A stretch of 64,000 nt of DNA from Parabacteroides sp. Marseille-P3160. GTDB taxonomy: Bacteria > Bacteroidota > Bacteroidia > Bacteroidales > Tannerellaceae. Under the pieces are notes generated by a model. It was not told the DNA's origin and ran no database searches. It saw only the letters and a list, made by a program, of their open reading frames with translations. Positions 9,001 through 16,937 of the stretch are shown here, piece after piece (positions within the stretch are counted from its first letter, which is position 1; each line of letters begins with the position of its first letter). Both the position numbers and the translations under genes were made by a program. Location: the NCBI RefSeq assembly GCF_900162725.1, contig NZ_LT799418.1, positions 4,422,895-4,486,894 of the forward strand, in the 5' to 3' direction.

Positions 9001-12000
9001 AACGGCCAATATCGAATATATCGAATTCTGGTTAATGGATCCGTTCATTTACGATACGAATGCCGAGGGCGGGGATTTATACTTCAACCTGGGAGAAGTA
9101 TCGGAAGATATTTTGAAAGATGGGAAGAAGTTCTTTGAAAACGGGCTTCCGATCGACGGAGACCGGAGCAAAGTCGATTCCACGGCCTGGGGATTTGTCC
9201 CGAAGCAGCAAAGTACGGTATATGCCTTTGACAACACCTCCGGAGCGCGCGAGAAACAGGATGTAGGCTTCAATGGCCTTTCCGCTCAGGAAGAGTTGGA
9301 GTTTCCGACCTATCAGAATTTCGTCACCCAATTGAGAAGCAAGTTATCCTCGAGTGTTATCACACAAATGGAAGAGGATGCCTATTCCCCCTTAAGGAAT
9401 CCGGGCAGTGATTTATTCCACTATTACCGGGGATCGGATCTCGACCAACAGAAGGCGGATATCCTTACTCGCTACAAGCGATATAATGGCACCGAAGGCA
9501 ATTCAAAAGACGTAGAGTCGTCCAATGAGAGCTATTCGACCTCATCCCGTACTATTCCGGATGTCGAAGATTTGAATCAGGATAATACGTTGAATGAAAA
9601 CGAGAAATATTTCGAATATAAAATATCGCTCCGCCCGAAAGACTTGTCCGTAGGCGGAAACCATATCGTCGATATGCAACGCCGCGCCGTCAAGTTGGCC
9701 AACGGAACGACCGACACCGTCACCTGGTACCAGTTCAAAGTACCGGTAAAGGAGTATGAGCGGGCGATCGGAGGGATCAGCGACTTCAAAACGATCCGTT
9801 TCATGCGCCTGTTCATGACCCGATTCAAGGATCCGACGGTCTTGCGTTTCGGAACCTTCCAATTGGTACGGGGCGAATGGCGTTCCTATACGCGGGATCT
9901 CTCCAACCCGAACATGCCGTCCTCCGGACACGGGACGTTAGATGTTTCGTCTGTCAACATCGAAGAGAACAACGAACGCACGCCGGTTAACTATGTCCTT
10001 CCTCCAGGCGTCAGCCGTATGTTGGATCCGGGGCAACCGCAACTGCGCCAGCAGAACGAACAAGCGCTTTCGATGAAAATAAACAATCTGGATCCATTGG
10101 ATGCGCGGGCAGTCTATAAAACGACCTACTATGACCTCAGGATGTACAAACGCTTGCAAATGTTCGTACATGCAGAGAAATTCATCAATGACGTAACCGA
10201 TTTGTCCAATGGCGACCTGTCCGTCTTTATCCGTCTGGGTTCGGATACGAAAAACAATTATTACGAATACGAAGTACCTTTGTCGCTGACTCCCCACCGG
10301 AGTTACAACACTTATCTGACAGCCGACCAGCAGGCGGTTTGGCCGGAAGACAACATGATCAATTTTGCGATGGAAGTGTTGACCGATCTGAAGCTGAACC
10401 GGAACAAGGCGAAACGGGAAGGCGTTCCCGGCGTTAACTTCCAGACTATTTATTCGGAATACGATCCGTCGAACACGAAAAACAAAGTGAGCATCATCGG
10501 TAACCCCAGCCTGTCTGAAGTTAAAACCATTATGATCGGAGTACGCAACAATTCGAAAGACGTCAAGAGCGGGGAAGTTTGGGTAAATGAACTTCGTCTG
10601 ACCGACTTTGACGAGGCGGGAGGCTGGGCAGCCCGTTCCAATTTGAATATCGCCTTATCCGATTTAGGAACGGTAAACGTGGGAGGCCATATCGAAACGG
10701 CCGGATTCGGCGCCCTCGACCAATCCGTCGCCGAACGCCGCATGGAAGACTTCAGACAATACAATGTGGCCACGACAATCGAACTCGGTAAATTCTTTCC
10801 CGAAAAGACTCAGGTGAGCCTCCCGTTATATTATGCCTATTCCAAGGATACCTATTCCCCGAAATACAATCCGTTGGATCAGGATATCAAACTGAAGGAT
10901 GCATTGGATATTCTGGAAACAAAGGCCGAAAAAGATTCCATCCGGAATTTAGCCAATGACCAGACGACAACCACCAGTTTCGCACTCAACAATGTACGCG
11001 TCAATATCAAGAGCAAAAATCCAATGCCTTATGATCCGGCCAATTTTGTATTCGGTTATTCTTACAGCCAAACGCAAAAGAAGAATCCAGAAACGGAGTA
11101 CGAAACGACCAAAGACCAAAGGGGCAATTTCGGTTATAGTTACTCGCCTTACGCAAAGCCGCTCCAACCGTTTGCCAACATGAAGAACAGCGCCGGAGCC
11201 CGCAGATACCTCAAGCAATTCTCCATGAATTATTTACCATCGAATATCAGCTTCCGTTCGGATATGATACGGAACTATTACGAAATACAGCTAAGGGATC
11301 TGAGCGGAAGCGGGCAAAGCAAACTTCTACCCTCTTTCAGCGAAACCTTCCTTTGGGATCGCCAGATCGGAATCAATTGGAATATAACCAATAACCTTCA
11401 GTTCTCTTACCAATCCAATACAAATGCCAGAATCGAAACTCCTCATGTGCAGGTAAACAAGGAATTGAACCCGGACGATTACCAGGTATGGAAAGATTCG
11501 GTACAACAAAGCATCCGCAACTTGGGAACTCCGTGGACCTACGACCAAACATTTAATGCGACATTCAATATTCCTTTCCAATATTTCCCCTTCCTCGACT
11601 GGGCAAACGGCTCCCTAACCTATAACGCACAGTACAACTGGGAGCGCGGCGCCTTGCTGGAATCCGAAATACAGGCCGAATTAGGTAACACGATCAAGAA
11701 CCAGCGACAATTCAATTTCCAGGGTAATTTCAACCTGCTGTCTTTATATAACAAGAATCTCTATCTGAGAAAGGTAAACCAAAAGTTCACCGCGGCGACT
11801 ACCCAGAACCGGCAGCGCCCGCAACCGGCACAGAAAGCTAAGCCGAAACTGGAAAAAGAAGTTCAACTGAGCATGGACAGCGCTACGGTTGTCGTCCACA
11901 ATATGATGTCGAAAAAACTCCGTATCGTAGCGAAAAGAGAAGACGGGCGGACGTATCGGATAAACTTCAAACCGGTAGACTTTGCACGTATCCGCATCTT

Positions 12001-13498
12001 GAACAAAGACACCGTAAAACTGAAACTGAGCATAGTCGAAGGCCCGCCTCCTTCGGAAACCTTCCTGACCGAAGCGGCCGAGTATTCTTCCCGCTTTGCC
12101 ATGATGCTAAGACGATTGAATGTACAATATACGCTGACCGACGGGATGATGCTGCCCGGCTTCCGCCCGAATATCGGAGACTGGTTCGGACAGGGTTCGA
12201 CAGCCGCCGGCACGGCTCCGGGGGTGGGCTTCGCTTTCGGGCAAGTAGACCGCGGGTACATAGACCGGGCTTATGACCAGGGATGGTTGGTCATCGACGA
12301 AAACCTGACCACTCCAGCCATGATCAACAAATCCAAAACGTTCTCCATCCGCGCCAGCCTGGAACCGGCCATGGGATTAAAAATCGACCTGAATGCCAAC
12401 CGGCAAGATACACGGGATACGGAAATCTATTTCATGAATGACGGTATGCCGGAACAATACGGCGGAAGTTTCACCATGACGACAATCACACTCGGAACCG
12501 CTTTCCAAAGCTCCGGGGATCTGGTAAACAATTATCATTCCGACGCTTTTGAGAAGTTCCGCGCGAACCGCAGTATCATTGCCGATCGCATCCGCAACCG
12601 ATATATCGGAACGAACTATCCGACAACCGGATTTTTCCAAAGTTCGTCCGATGCCGGGAAACCTTTCGACCCGGAGCGCTCGGTCATCAGCGAAAATTCG
12701 GTGGATGTATTGATTCCTGCTTTTCTTGCCGCCTATACCGGAAAAAACGCAGGAAGCGTATCCTTATCGCCTTTCCCCTCTATCGCCAGCCTGCTCCCGA
12801 ACTGGAGGATCACTTATGACGGATTGGGACGCTTGGAAATGGTAAGGAAATATTTCAAGAATGTCACGCTCAATCACCAGTACACCTCTTTATACCGGGT
12901 GGGAACTTTCTCTTCCTTCCTCAACTGGGTGGATGCCAACTTGGATGGTTTGGGATATGTGCGCAGCGTAGCAAGCGGAAATCCAACGCCCTCTTCCCCT
13001 TACGACATTTCGGCCGTCAGCCTGACCGAGTCCTTCACTCCCTTATTCGGAGTGGATGCCACTTTATTGAATGACGTGACTACCTCTTTCAAGCTCCAGC
13101 GGACCCGCAACTTAAACCTGAATATTTCTTCATTCCAACTGGTAGAGTCACTCTCAAACGATGTGGTTCTCGGCTTGGGGTATAAGTATGCCGACTTTAA
13201 TAAGGTGCTGAAGATGAAAAAGAAAAACGATTTCAGCAACGACCTGACCGTAAGGCTGGATTTCTCCTACCGGAAGATGCAATCACTGATCCGTAAAATA
13301 GAAGATGCAACAACCCAGGCAACGAGCGGAAATATCGCAAAGACGCTGCAATTTTCGGCGGACTACGCTTTCAGCAAATCGCTCACGCTCCGCGGTTTCT
13401 ATGACCTGCAGATCAACGAACCGCTGGTATCCAGCGCCGCCTATCCTACGTCCAACTCCAGTTACGGAGTCAGTCTCCGGATTTCATTGACACAATAA
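6059..13498 (+). CDS. sprA: Type IX secretion system outer-membrane translocon SprA/Sov
   Basis: A 2479-residue protein, close to the size of SprA of Flavobacterium (about 2400) and Sov of Porphyromonas (about 2500). A signal peptide occupies roughly residues 1-26 (SLIVLLYAVVLYSSGAGQ). The body is rich in alternating beta-strands ending in aromatic residues (for example VNFGMNYNTETSFDF, FVFGYSYSQT, FGYSYSPYAK), as in the known 36-strand barrel that forms the secretion pore for folded T9SS cargo. The last residues YGVSLRISLTQ resemble a closing outer-membrane strand. The start overlaps the ruvA stop. No other T9SS genes are in the window, so a complete system is assumed to lie elsewhere or to be partial. 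Confidence 0.93.
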   Translation: MKNYLKHISSLIVLLYAVVLYSSGAGQTQPDRPLSVSQVQEPEDTIPKSRYPVQKTIPENVKDLNKPYPLDLRNPENVKTSIEYDLKTGLYIIRTKMGDSELETPITLTPEEFQSYSLKESMRSYFKSKNDENYQAELNKETNLSNIQFELGAAERIFGPGGVRVTTQGSADITMGLKTNKTDNPTLPERSRNRTFFNFDENVQLNMQAKVGSKVNFGMNYNTETSFDFDSKKLNLAYTGEEDEIIKTLEAGNVSMTTGNSLINGGAALFGMKADLQFGKLRVNTLFAQQQSESRTVQSKGGVQTKDFELTIDQYDENRHFFLSHYFRDIYNQALSALPLIQSAVKINRIEVWITNKRSNYDQSRNIVAFSDLGEAEHISNPAVQPSASLKIPVNDANTLYSQLTGAGSVYAGARDISKVTAAFSDGIYNGGVDYEKVESARLLDQSEYSLNSELGYISLKTQLQPDEVLGVAFDYTYRGTVYQVGEFSSDNTQNTTSSLYVKLLKGTTLSPAMPFWNLMMKNIYALPNAFSVQKEKFKLEVLYQSDTTGTYVNYISEGNIKEKTLLRVMRLDRLDAQNEPYPDGIFDFISGYTILADNGRIIFPVTEPFGSYLRQQIGNDAVANKYVFEELYDSTLTYARQIAEKNKFLLRGEYKASSGSEIQLGSTNVARGSVKVTAGGVLLAENTDYTVDYTSGVVTILNEAIVSAGTPISVSLENQSNFNMQRKTMMGLDLNYQFSPNFNVGATLMHLSEMPLTTKTAFGDESVKNTLWGFNMAYKGESQWLTNMLDKLPLLELSKPSQISFSAEFANLIAGHYENETTGKYSYLDDFESTQSGFDLLNPYPWTLASVPSEGGKGGMFPESSLINDINYGKNRALLAWYYIDGIFTRPKSSLRPSYMTSDDLSNHYVRAVPYSELFPNKDIGYNENNLISVLNLAYYPNERGPYNLDAENINTDGTLLNPEQRFGGIMRKIDQSDFETANIEYIEFWLMDPFIYDTNAEGGDLYFNLGEVSEDILKDGKKFFENGLPIDGDRSKVDSTAWGFVPKQQSTVYAFDNTSGAREKQDVGFNGLSAQEELEFPTYQNFVTQLRSKLSSSVITQMEEDAYSPLRNPGSDLFHYYRGSDLDQQKADILTRYKRYNGTEGNSKDVESSNESYSTSSRTIPDVEDLNQDNTLNENEKYFEYKISLRPKDLSVGGNHIVDMQRRAVKLANGTTDTVTWYQFKVPVKEYERAIGGISDFKTIRFMRLFMTRFKDPTVLRFGTFQLVRGEWRSYTRDLSNPNMPSSGHGTLDVSSVNIEENNERTPVNYVLPPGVSRMLDPGQPQLRQQNEQALSMKINNLDPLDARAVYKTTYYDLRMYKRLQMFVHAEKFINDVTDLSNGDLSVFIRLGSDTKNNYYEYEVPLSLTPHRSYNTYLTADQQAVWPEDNMINFAMEVLTDLKLNRNKAKREGVPGVNFQTIYSEYDPSNTKNKVSIIGNPSLSEVKTIMIGVRNNSKDVKSGEVWVNELRLTDFDEAGGWAARSNLNIALSDLGTVNVGGHIETAGFGALDQSVAERRMEDFRQYNVATTIELGKFFPEKTQVSLPLYYAYSKDTYSPKYNPLDQDIKLKDALDILETKAEKDSIRNLANDQTTTTSFALNNVRVNIKSKNPMPYDPANFVFGYSYSQTQKKNPETEYETTKDQRGNFGYSYSPYAKPLQPFANMKNSAGARRYLKQFSMNYLPSNISFRSDMIRNYYEIQLRDLSGSGQSKLLPSFSETFLWDRQIGINWNITNNLQFSYQSNTNARIETPHVQVNKELNPDDYQVWKDSVQQSIRNLGTPWTYDQTFNATFNIPFQYFPFLDWANGSLTYNAQYNWERGALLESEIQAELGNTIKNQRQFNFQGNFNLLSLYNKNLYLRKVNQKFTAATTQNRQRPQPAQKAKPKLEKEVQLSMDSATVVVHNMMSKKLRIVAKREDGRTYRINFKPVDFARIRILNKDTVKLKLSIVEGPPPSETFLTEAAEYSSRFAMMLRRLNVQYTLTDGMMLPGFRPNIGDWFGQGSTAAGTAPGVGFAFGQVDRGYIDRAYDQGWLVIDENLTTPAMINKSKTFSIRASLEPAMGLKIDLNANRQDTRDTEIYFMNDGMPEQYGGSFTMTTITLGTAFQSSGDLVNNYHSDAFEKFRANRSIIADRIRNRYIGTNYPTTGFFQSSSDAGKPFDPERSVISENSVDVLIPAFLAAYTGKNAGSVSLSPFPSIASLLPNWRITYDGLGRLEMVRKYFKNVTLNHQYTSLYRVGTFSSFLNWVDANLDGLGYVRSVASGNPTPSSPYDISAVSLTESFTPLFGVDATLLNDVTTSFKLQRTRNLNLNISSFQLVESLSNDVVLGLGYKYADFNKVLKMKKKNDFSNDLTVRLDFSYRKMQSLIRKIEDATTQATSGNIAKTLQFSADYAFSKSLTLRGFYDLQINEPLVSSAAYPTSNSSYGVSLRISLTQ

Positions 13499-13534
13499 AA
13501 AAGAAATTTCAAAAAGGAAGAAGTAATTTCCGGG

Positions 13535-14236
13535 TCAAAGCATGTGGTAACTTTTCAATTCGTCGCGCAGCTGGCGGGCTTTTCCGTCGGTTACCTGAGC
13601 CATCAAATTCCAGAAACGTTCGCTATGGTTCATCTCCACCGTATGGCAAAGTTCATGCAGCAATACATAATCAATCAAATGCCAGGGAAGCAGAAGAAGG
13701 GAAAGGGAGAGGTTGATGCTTTTGCGCGGCGTGCAACTCCCCCAATGCGTCCGGCTGTTGTTGATTTTCACCTCTATACAGGTAAAGTGGTATTGCGCGG
13801 CAAAAGCCATCAAACGTTGCGGTAAAAGTCGTTTTGCCTCATGCCTCAGGGCGCGTTCCAACATGCTCCGGAGCACTCGCTGCACCTCCTCTTTCTCGAA
13901 AGGGGTCCCTTCGGGACAGGCGATCTGCAGTTCCTTGTTTTTCAAGCTTAAATAGAAATTATCACGCTTTGTGCAATAAATGCGGACACCAAAGGTTGCC
14001 GTCTGCAAGGAGGTCTGTTCGTTCAATAGCTCCGGCTCCGGATGGCGCTGAAGGGCTTTTTTGATTTTAGGGCGTTGCTCCCGGATAAATGCCAACATCC
14101 GCTCCTCCTCTCCTGTCCGTTCGGGCAGGATCGCAATGACTTTCCCCTTCGAAATCTTAATCGTATAATGTTTGGCCCGGGGACTGCGGCGAAGGACAAC
14201 CTCGCCTAATTCCGCATCTTGAACTATTTTATCCAT
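13535..14236 (-). CDS. YgjP-like (DUF45/SprT-type) zinc metallopeptidase
   Basis: A 233-residue protein without signal peptide. It carries the metallopeptidase motif HELCH (H194, E195, H198) and a downstream H204 in MNHSERFW, plus the upstream THWGSC element (164-169) typical of the YgjP/M48-like DUF45 family. Members are cytosolic putative zinc peptidases of unclear substrate. The gene converges on sprA, with only 36 bases between the stops and no clear terminator. Upstream it diverges from the DUF3109 gene across a 123-base shared promoter region; a TATCTTTA box, one base off consensus, lies just before its ATG. Confidence 0.85.
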   Translation of the reverse strand: MDKIVQDAELGEVVLRRSPRAKHYTIKISKGKVIAILPERTGEEERMLAFIREQRPKIKKALQRHPEPELLNEQTSLQTATFGVRIYCTKRDNFYLSLKNKELQIACPEGTPFEKEEVQRVLRSMLERALRHEAKRLLPQRLMAFAAQYHFTCIEVKINNSRTHWGSCTPRKSINLSLSLLLLPWHLIDYVLLHELCHTVEMNHSERFWNLMAQVTDGKARQLRDELKSYHML

Positions 14237-14315
14237 TTCAATGCTAAAGATAAGCAGAATCCGTTTCCAAAGGAAAAAACCGACATCTTTTCCCGGAAAA
14301 TCCGCTCTTTTTACC

Positions 14316-14323
14316 TAAGTTTG
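14316..14323 (+). promoter_or_regulatory. Candidate -7 box for the DUF3109 gene
   Basis: TAAGTTTG is an exact TAnnTTTG match, 36 bases upstream of the ATG at 14360, a normal distance for a Bacteroidetes promoter. The -33 element is not clear. Confidence 0.45.
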
Positions 14324-14359
14324 CGCCCGGTTTGGTTACCGACTACAATAGCATAGAAA

Positions 14360-14935
14360 ATGATTCAAATTGACGATACCTTAATTAGCCTTGATTTACT
14401 CGAAAGGCATTTCATATGCGACTTGGGAATATGCAAGGGCGCCTGCTGTATCGAAGGGGAATCCGGCGCTCCGTTGGAAGAGGAAGAGTTGCCTTTGCTG
14501 GAAGAAGCATTGCCCGAAGTATGGGACGACCTGTCTCCAGAAGCGCAGGCAATCATTGAGGAACAAGGGGTAGCTTACGTGGATTCGGACGGTGACTTAG
14601 TCACCTCCATCGTAAATGGAAAAGATTGTGTTTTCACCTGTTATGATTCGGACGGCACGTGCAAATGTGCAATCGAGAAAGCGTATCGTGAAGGGCGCGT
14701 CCGGTTTTACAAACCGATCTCCTGCCATCTTTACCCGGTGCGTATCACGAAGTATGCCGGTTTCACAGCCGTCAATTATCATCGTTGGGATATATGCAAG
14801 GCGGCAGAACTGCTGGGAGCCCGCGAAAAACTTCCTCTCTACCGTTTTTTACGCGAGCCGCTGGTCCGGAGGTTCGGTGAAGAGTGGTATCATGCTTTGA
14901 GCGAATGCGCCGCCGCTTACAACGCGGAGGGATAA
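14360..14935 (+). CDS. DUF3109 cysteine-rich protein, possible metal or Fe-S binding
   Basis: A 191-residue protein with a conserved cysteine pattern: CDLGICKGACC near residues 20-31, then CVFTCYDSDGTCKC (about 89-102), CHLYP (about 121) and a cysteine at WDIC (about 144). This spacing defines the DUF3109 family in Bacteroidetes and resembles the YkgJ-type zinc or iron-sulfur cluster proteins. No membrane segment or signal is present. Function is unknown. Its 3' end overlaps the convergent glsB gene by 19 bases. Confidence 0.85.
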   Translation: MIQIDDTLISLDLLERHFICDLGICKGACCIEGESGAPLEEEELPLLEEALPEVWDDLSPEAQAIIEEQGVAYVDSDGDLVTSIVNGKDCVFTCYDSDGTCKCAIEKAYREGRVRFYKPISCHLYPVRITKYAGFTAVNYHRWDICKAAELLGAREKLPLYRFLREPLVRRFGEEWYHALSECAAAYNAEG

Positions 14936-15927
14936 ACAATCATGCAGGCCGGTTTCCTTATCACCTGCCCATTCGCTCTTTTTTCCTTTAATTCCTTCAG
15001 ATAGGTTTCGATATGGCGCTTCTTCTTTTCTTCCAGAATTTCATTGATGGCAATCAGGATTCCCGTTTCTTCCACATCGCCGAACTCTCCATTGATCGAC
15101 GTCCCGAAGGTACGCATCTTCGGCGAAAGGCTCATATAGGCGTTCACCAAAGGAGGAACATTGATTCCGAACTTACGGACTTCCTGATTTAACACCTTAT
15201 AATTGTCTTTAAAGTTATCGTAGTGAAACAGTGCTTTCATTTTTTCCAGATTGCTTTGTACATCCAGGGGACAGATTGGAATAACCAGTCCTTCCGGATC
15301 CGGGAAATGCAACTGAAGGAAATACAGGATCATGTTCCGCGCTTCCTGATTATAAGTATTGTACATCGTAACTTTACCATAGAAGTATTTCAGTGTAGGA
15401 TCGATGACGGTCAAAGCGCCCAGTCCGTCCCAAAGGTTATCCAGGATGAAGATTCCTTTGGATCGCCCCAGTGTCGCCTGGTAATCAAGCGAAACGAAAG
15501 AACGCCCCAGTTCTACGGTATAAGGTAAATAGTTTTCTATAAATTCTTTCGAAAAGTTAAAGAGGTGGGAAGTAGCCAGAAGCGGTTTGCCGTACGGATC
15601 GAATCGTACATCCGTGCCGCATAAGAAACGGTAGCCGCCCAAGATCTGCTCGTCGGAGGGGCTCCAGACAATTAATTGCCGATAACCTCCTTCCATTGTA
15701 TCGAATTCGTCAATATCACAGGCCAATCCGGTTCCCCCTCCGTAGTAGCGGAATGCGATTTCGCGTAAACGTCCTACTTCCTGCATTATATGGGGGGAGT
15801 CTTTCGCCGTTACAATATAAATTTCGTTGTCCGACTTGTTCGTCTTCCGTAATTTCTTCTCCGGAGTCAGTTCCTCCTTCAACAATTGCCGGGAAACCGG
15901 CTGGATTATTTCTTCACTCTGTATCAT
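14917..15927 (-). CDS. glsB: Glycine N-acyltransferase-like protein (glycine lipid synthesis)
   Basis: A 336-residue GNAT-fold protein. The core (VGRLREIAFRYYGGGTG, DEFD, LIVWSPSDEQILGGYRFLCG, VELGRSFVSLDYQ) matches the hemolysin/OlsB-like N-acyltransferases. In Bacteroides, GlsB with GlsA makes glycine lipids: GlsB N-acylates glycine with a 3-hydroxy fatty acid, GlsA adds the second acyl chain. The start overlaps the end of the upstream PlsC-like gene by 4 bases (ATGA), the same pairing as in Bacteroides, which is the main support for the symbol. It probably works at the inner face of the inner membrane. The 3' end overlaps the DUF3109 gene tail to tail. Confidence 0.8.
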   Translation of the reverse strand: MIQSEEIIQPVSRQLLKEELTPEKKLRKTNKSDNEIYIVTAKDSPHIMQEVGRLREIAFRYYGGGTGLACDIDEFDTMEGGYRQLIVWSPSDEQILGGYRFLCGTDVRFDPYGKPLLATSHLFNFSKEFIENYLPYTVELGRSFVSLDYQATLGRSKGIFILDNLWDGLGALTVIDPTLKYFYGKVTMYNTYNQEARNMILYFLQLHFPDPEGLVIPICPLDVQSNLEKMKALFHYDNFKDNYKVLNQEVRKFGINVPPLVNAYMSLSPKMRTFGTSINGEFGDVEETGILIAINEILEEKKKRHIETYLKELKEKRANGQVIRKPACMIVYPSAL

Positions 15928-16760
15928 CCTTTTGAAAGTTTATAGACCTTGTCTTTAACCCATTCTGCCCACTCCTCCGGTTTGCGGCTTTTGTCGAAAG
16001 ACTGCCAGGGAATAGGCCGGCCAAAATAAATTCGAAACGTTTTATGCTTGCTACGAAACATCTCATCGGAAAGATAGATCATCTCAAGGTTCACCCGGAT
16101 ACCCAATCGTTTCCGAAGGTTAGCTAACCGATAGAAGAAATCTGAATTCCGTCCTTCAAAATAGACAGGAACAATATCCCGCTGATGCACCACCGCTTTC
16201 TGAATAAATGACTTTTTCCAATCCAAGTCCCGTATTTGCCCTTTTTGCTTTCTCGAGCAAAGACCGGCTGGAAAGGTGATTACCTGATTATCCGAAGCAT
16301 AGGTCTCTTCCATCTGAATCGCAGCTTCCCTGCCCTGTCTACCGTGCTTGTTGATCGGTACAAAAATCGAACGAAGATTCGGGATAAACAACAGCAAGTC
16401 GTTGACCGGATATTTTATTTTCCCATAAAACCGTTCGCCGAGAACAGCCGATAGACAGATACCGTCCAAACCTCCCAATGGATGATTAGACGCAAACAGG
16501 TATCTCCCACCGTTATCCTCCGGGATATTTTCCGCATTCACCAACTCCAGCGTCAAGTCGAAATAATGGATCAGTTCCTGCATAAAAGCGACGCCGTCCT
16601 TATCCTTATATCGATTCAATATCTCATTCAGTTCATCCTGATGTACGATACGGATCAGATAATTAATAAGAAAGGCAGGCATAATCCCGGCAAGAGAAGG
16701 TGCTTTCTGTAATAGTACGTGCCTTAAATCAATCCACTTTTTATTATCAGCCTGTTCCAT
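15924..16760 (-). CDS. glsA: PlsC-like O-acyltransferase (glycine lipid synthesis)
   Basis: A 278-residue lysophospholipid acyltransferase-like protein. The acyltransferase motif I reads NHPLGGLD (92-99), so histidine and aspartate are five residues apart rather than the usual four; later blocks include FVPINKHGRQGRE and FPAGLCSRK. It should add the second acyl chain to N-acyl glycine. It is the first gene of a glsA-glsB operon. Its promoter region has an exact TAnnTTTG box and an unusually strong Shine-Dalgarno sequence. An out-of-frame ATG four bases upstream opens a five-codon frame that overlaps the start, which could affect initiation. Confidence 0.8.
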   Translation of the reverse strand: MEQADNKKWIDLRHVLLQKAPSLAGIMPAFLINYLIRIVHQDELNEILNRYKDKDGVAFMQELIHYFDLTLELVNAENIPEDNGGRYLFASNHPLGGLDGICLSAVLGERFYGKIKYPVNDLLLFIPNLRSIFVPINKHGRQGREAAIQMEETYASDNQVITFPAGLCSRKQKGQIRDLDWKKSFIQKAVVHQRDIVPVYFEGRNSDFFYRLANLRKRLGIRVNLEMIYLSDEMFRSKHKTFRIYFGRPIPWQSFDKSRKPEEWAEWVKDKVYKLSKG

Positions 16761-16772
16761 TCATTATAAATT

Positions 16773-16797
16773 CACCTCCTATTGAGATGCAAATATA
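16773..16797 (-). promoter_or_regulatory. Candidate promoter -7 box and strong ribosome-binding site of glsA
   Basis: On the minus strand TATATTTG (16797-16790) is an exact Bacteroidetes -7 box, followed closely by AGGAGGTG (16780-16773), a near-perfect Shine-Dalgarno. Strong SD sequences are uncommon in Bacteroidetes. It is 12 bases from the glsA ATG and 8 from an out-of-frame ATG at 16764. If the -7 box is used, transcription would start almost at the SD itself, so a second, more distal promoter is also possible. Confidence 0.4.
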
Positions 16798-16821
16798 AAG
16801 TTTATAATAATAGGTCTTCCG

Positions 16822-16904
16822 TAATCCGGTTTCTTTTTTGTGAAGATTCTACCAGGAATAAGCGATGTCTATACTTCTGTGCTAAGTGTTCAAATACCGG
16901 ATTA
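16822..16904. repeat. Spaced inverted repeat between GH2 gene and glsA
   Basis: TAATCCGGT (16822-16830) and its exact complement ACCGGATTA (16896-16904) flank 65 bases in the 177-base gap downstream of the PUL 1 GH2 gene's stop and upstream of glsA. With no U-tract next to the arms, it is not a clear terminator. Nine bases could arise by chance in AT-rich DNA. Confidence 0.3.
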
Positions 16905-16937
16905 AGTAATATGTTATCTCTTTTGTCATTTATACAG

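Noticed and set aside
6470..13239. Many antisense ORFs inside sprA
   Set aside because: They are shadows of the high-GC third-position bias of a long gene; none has a recognisable domain.
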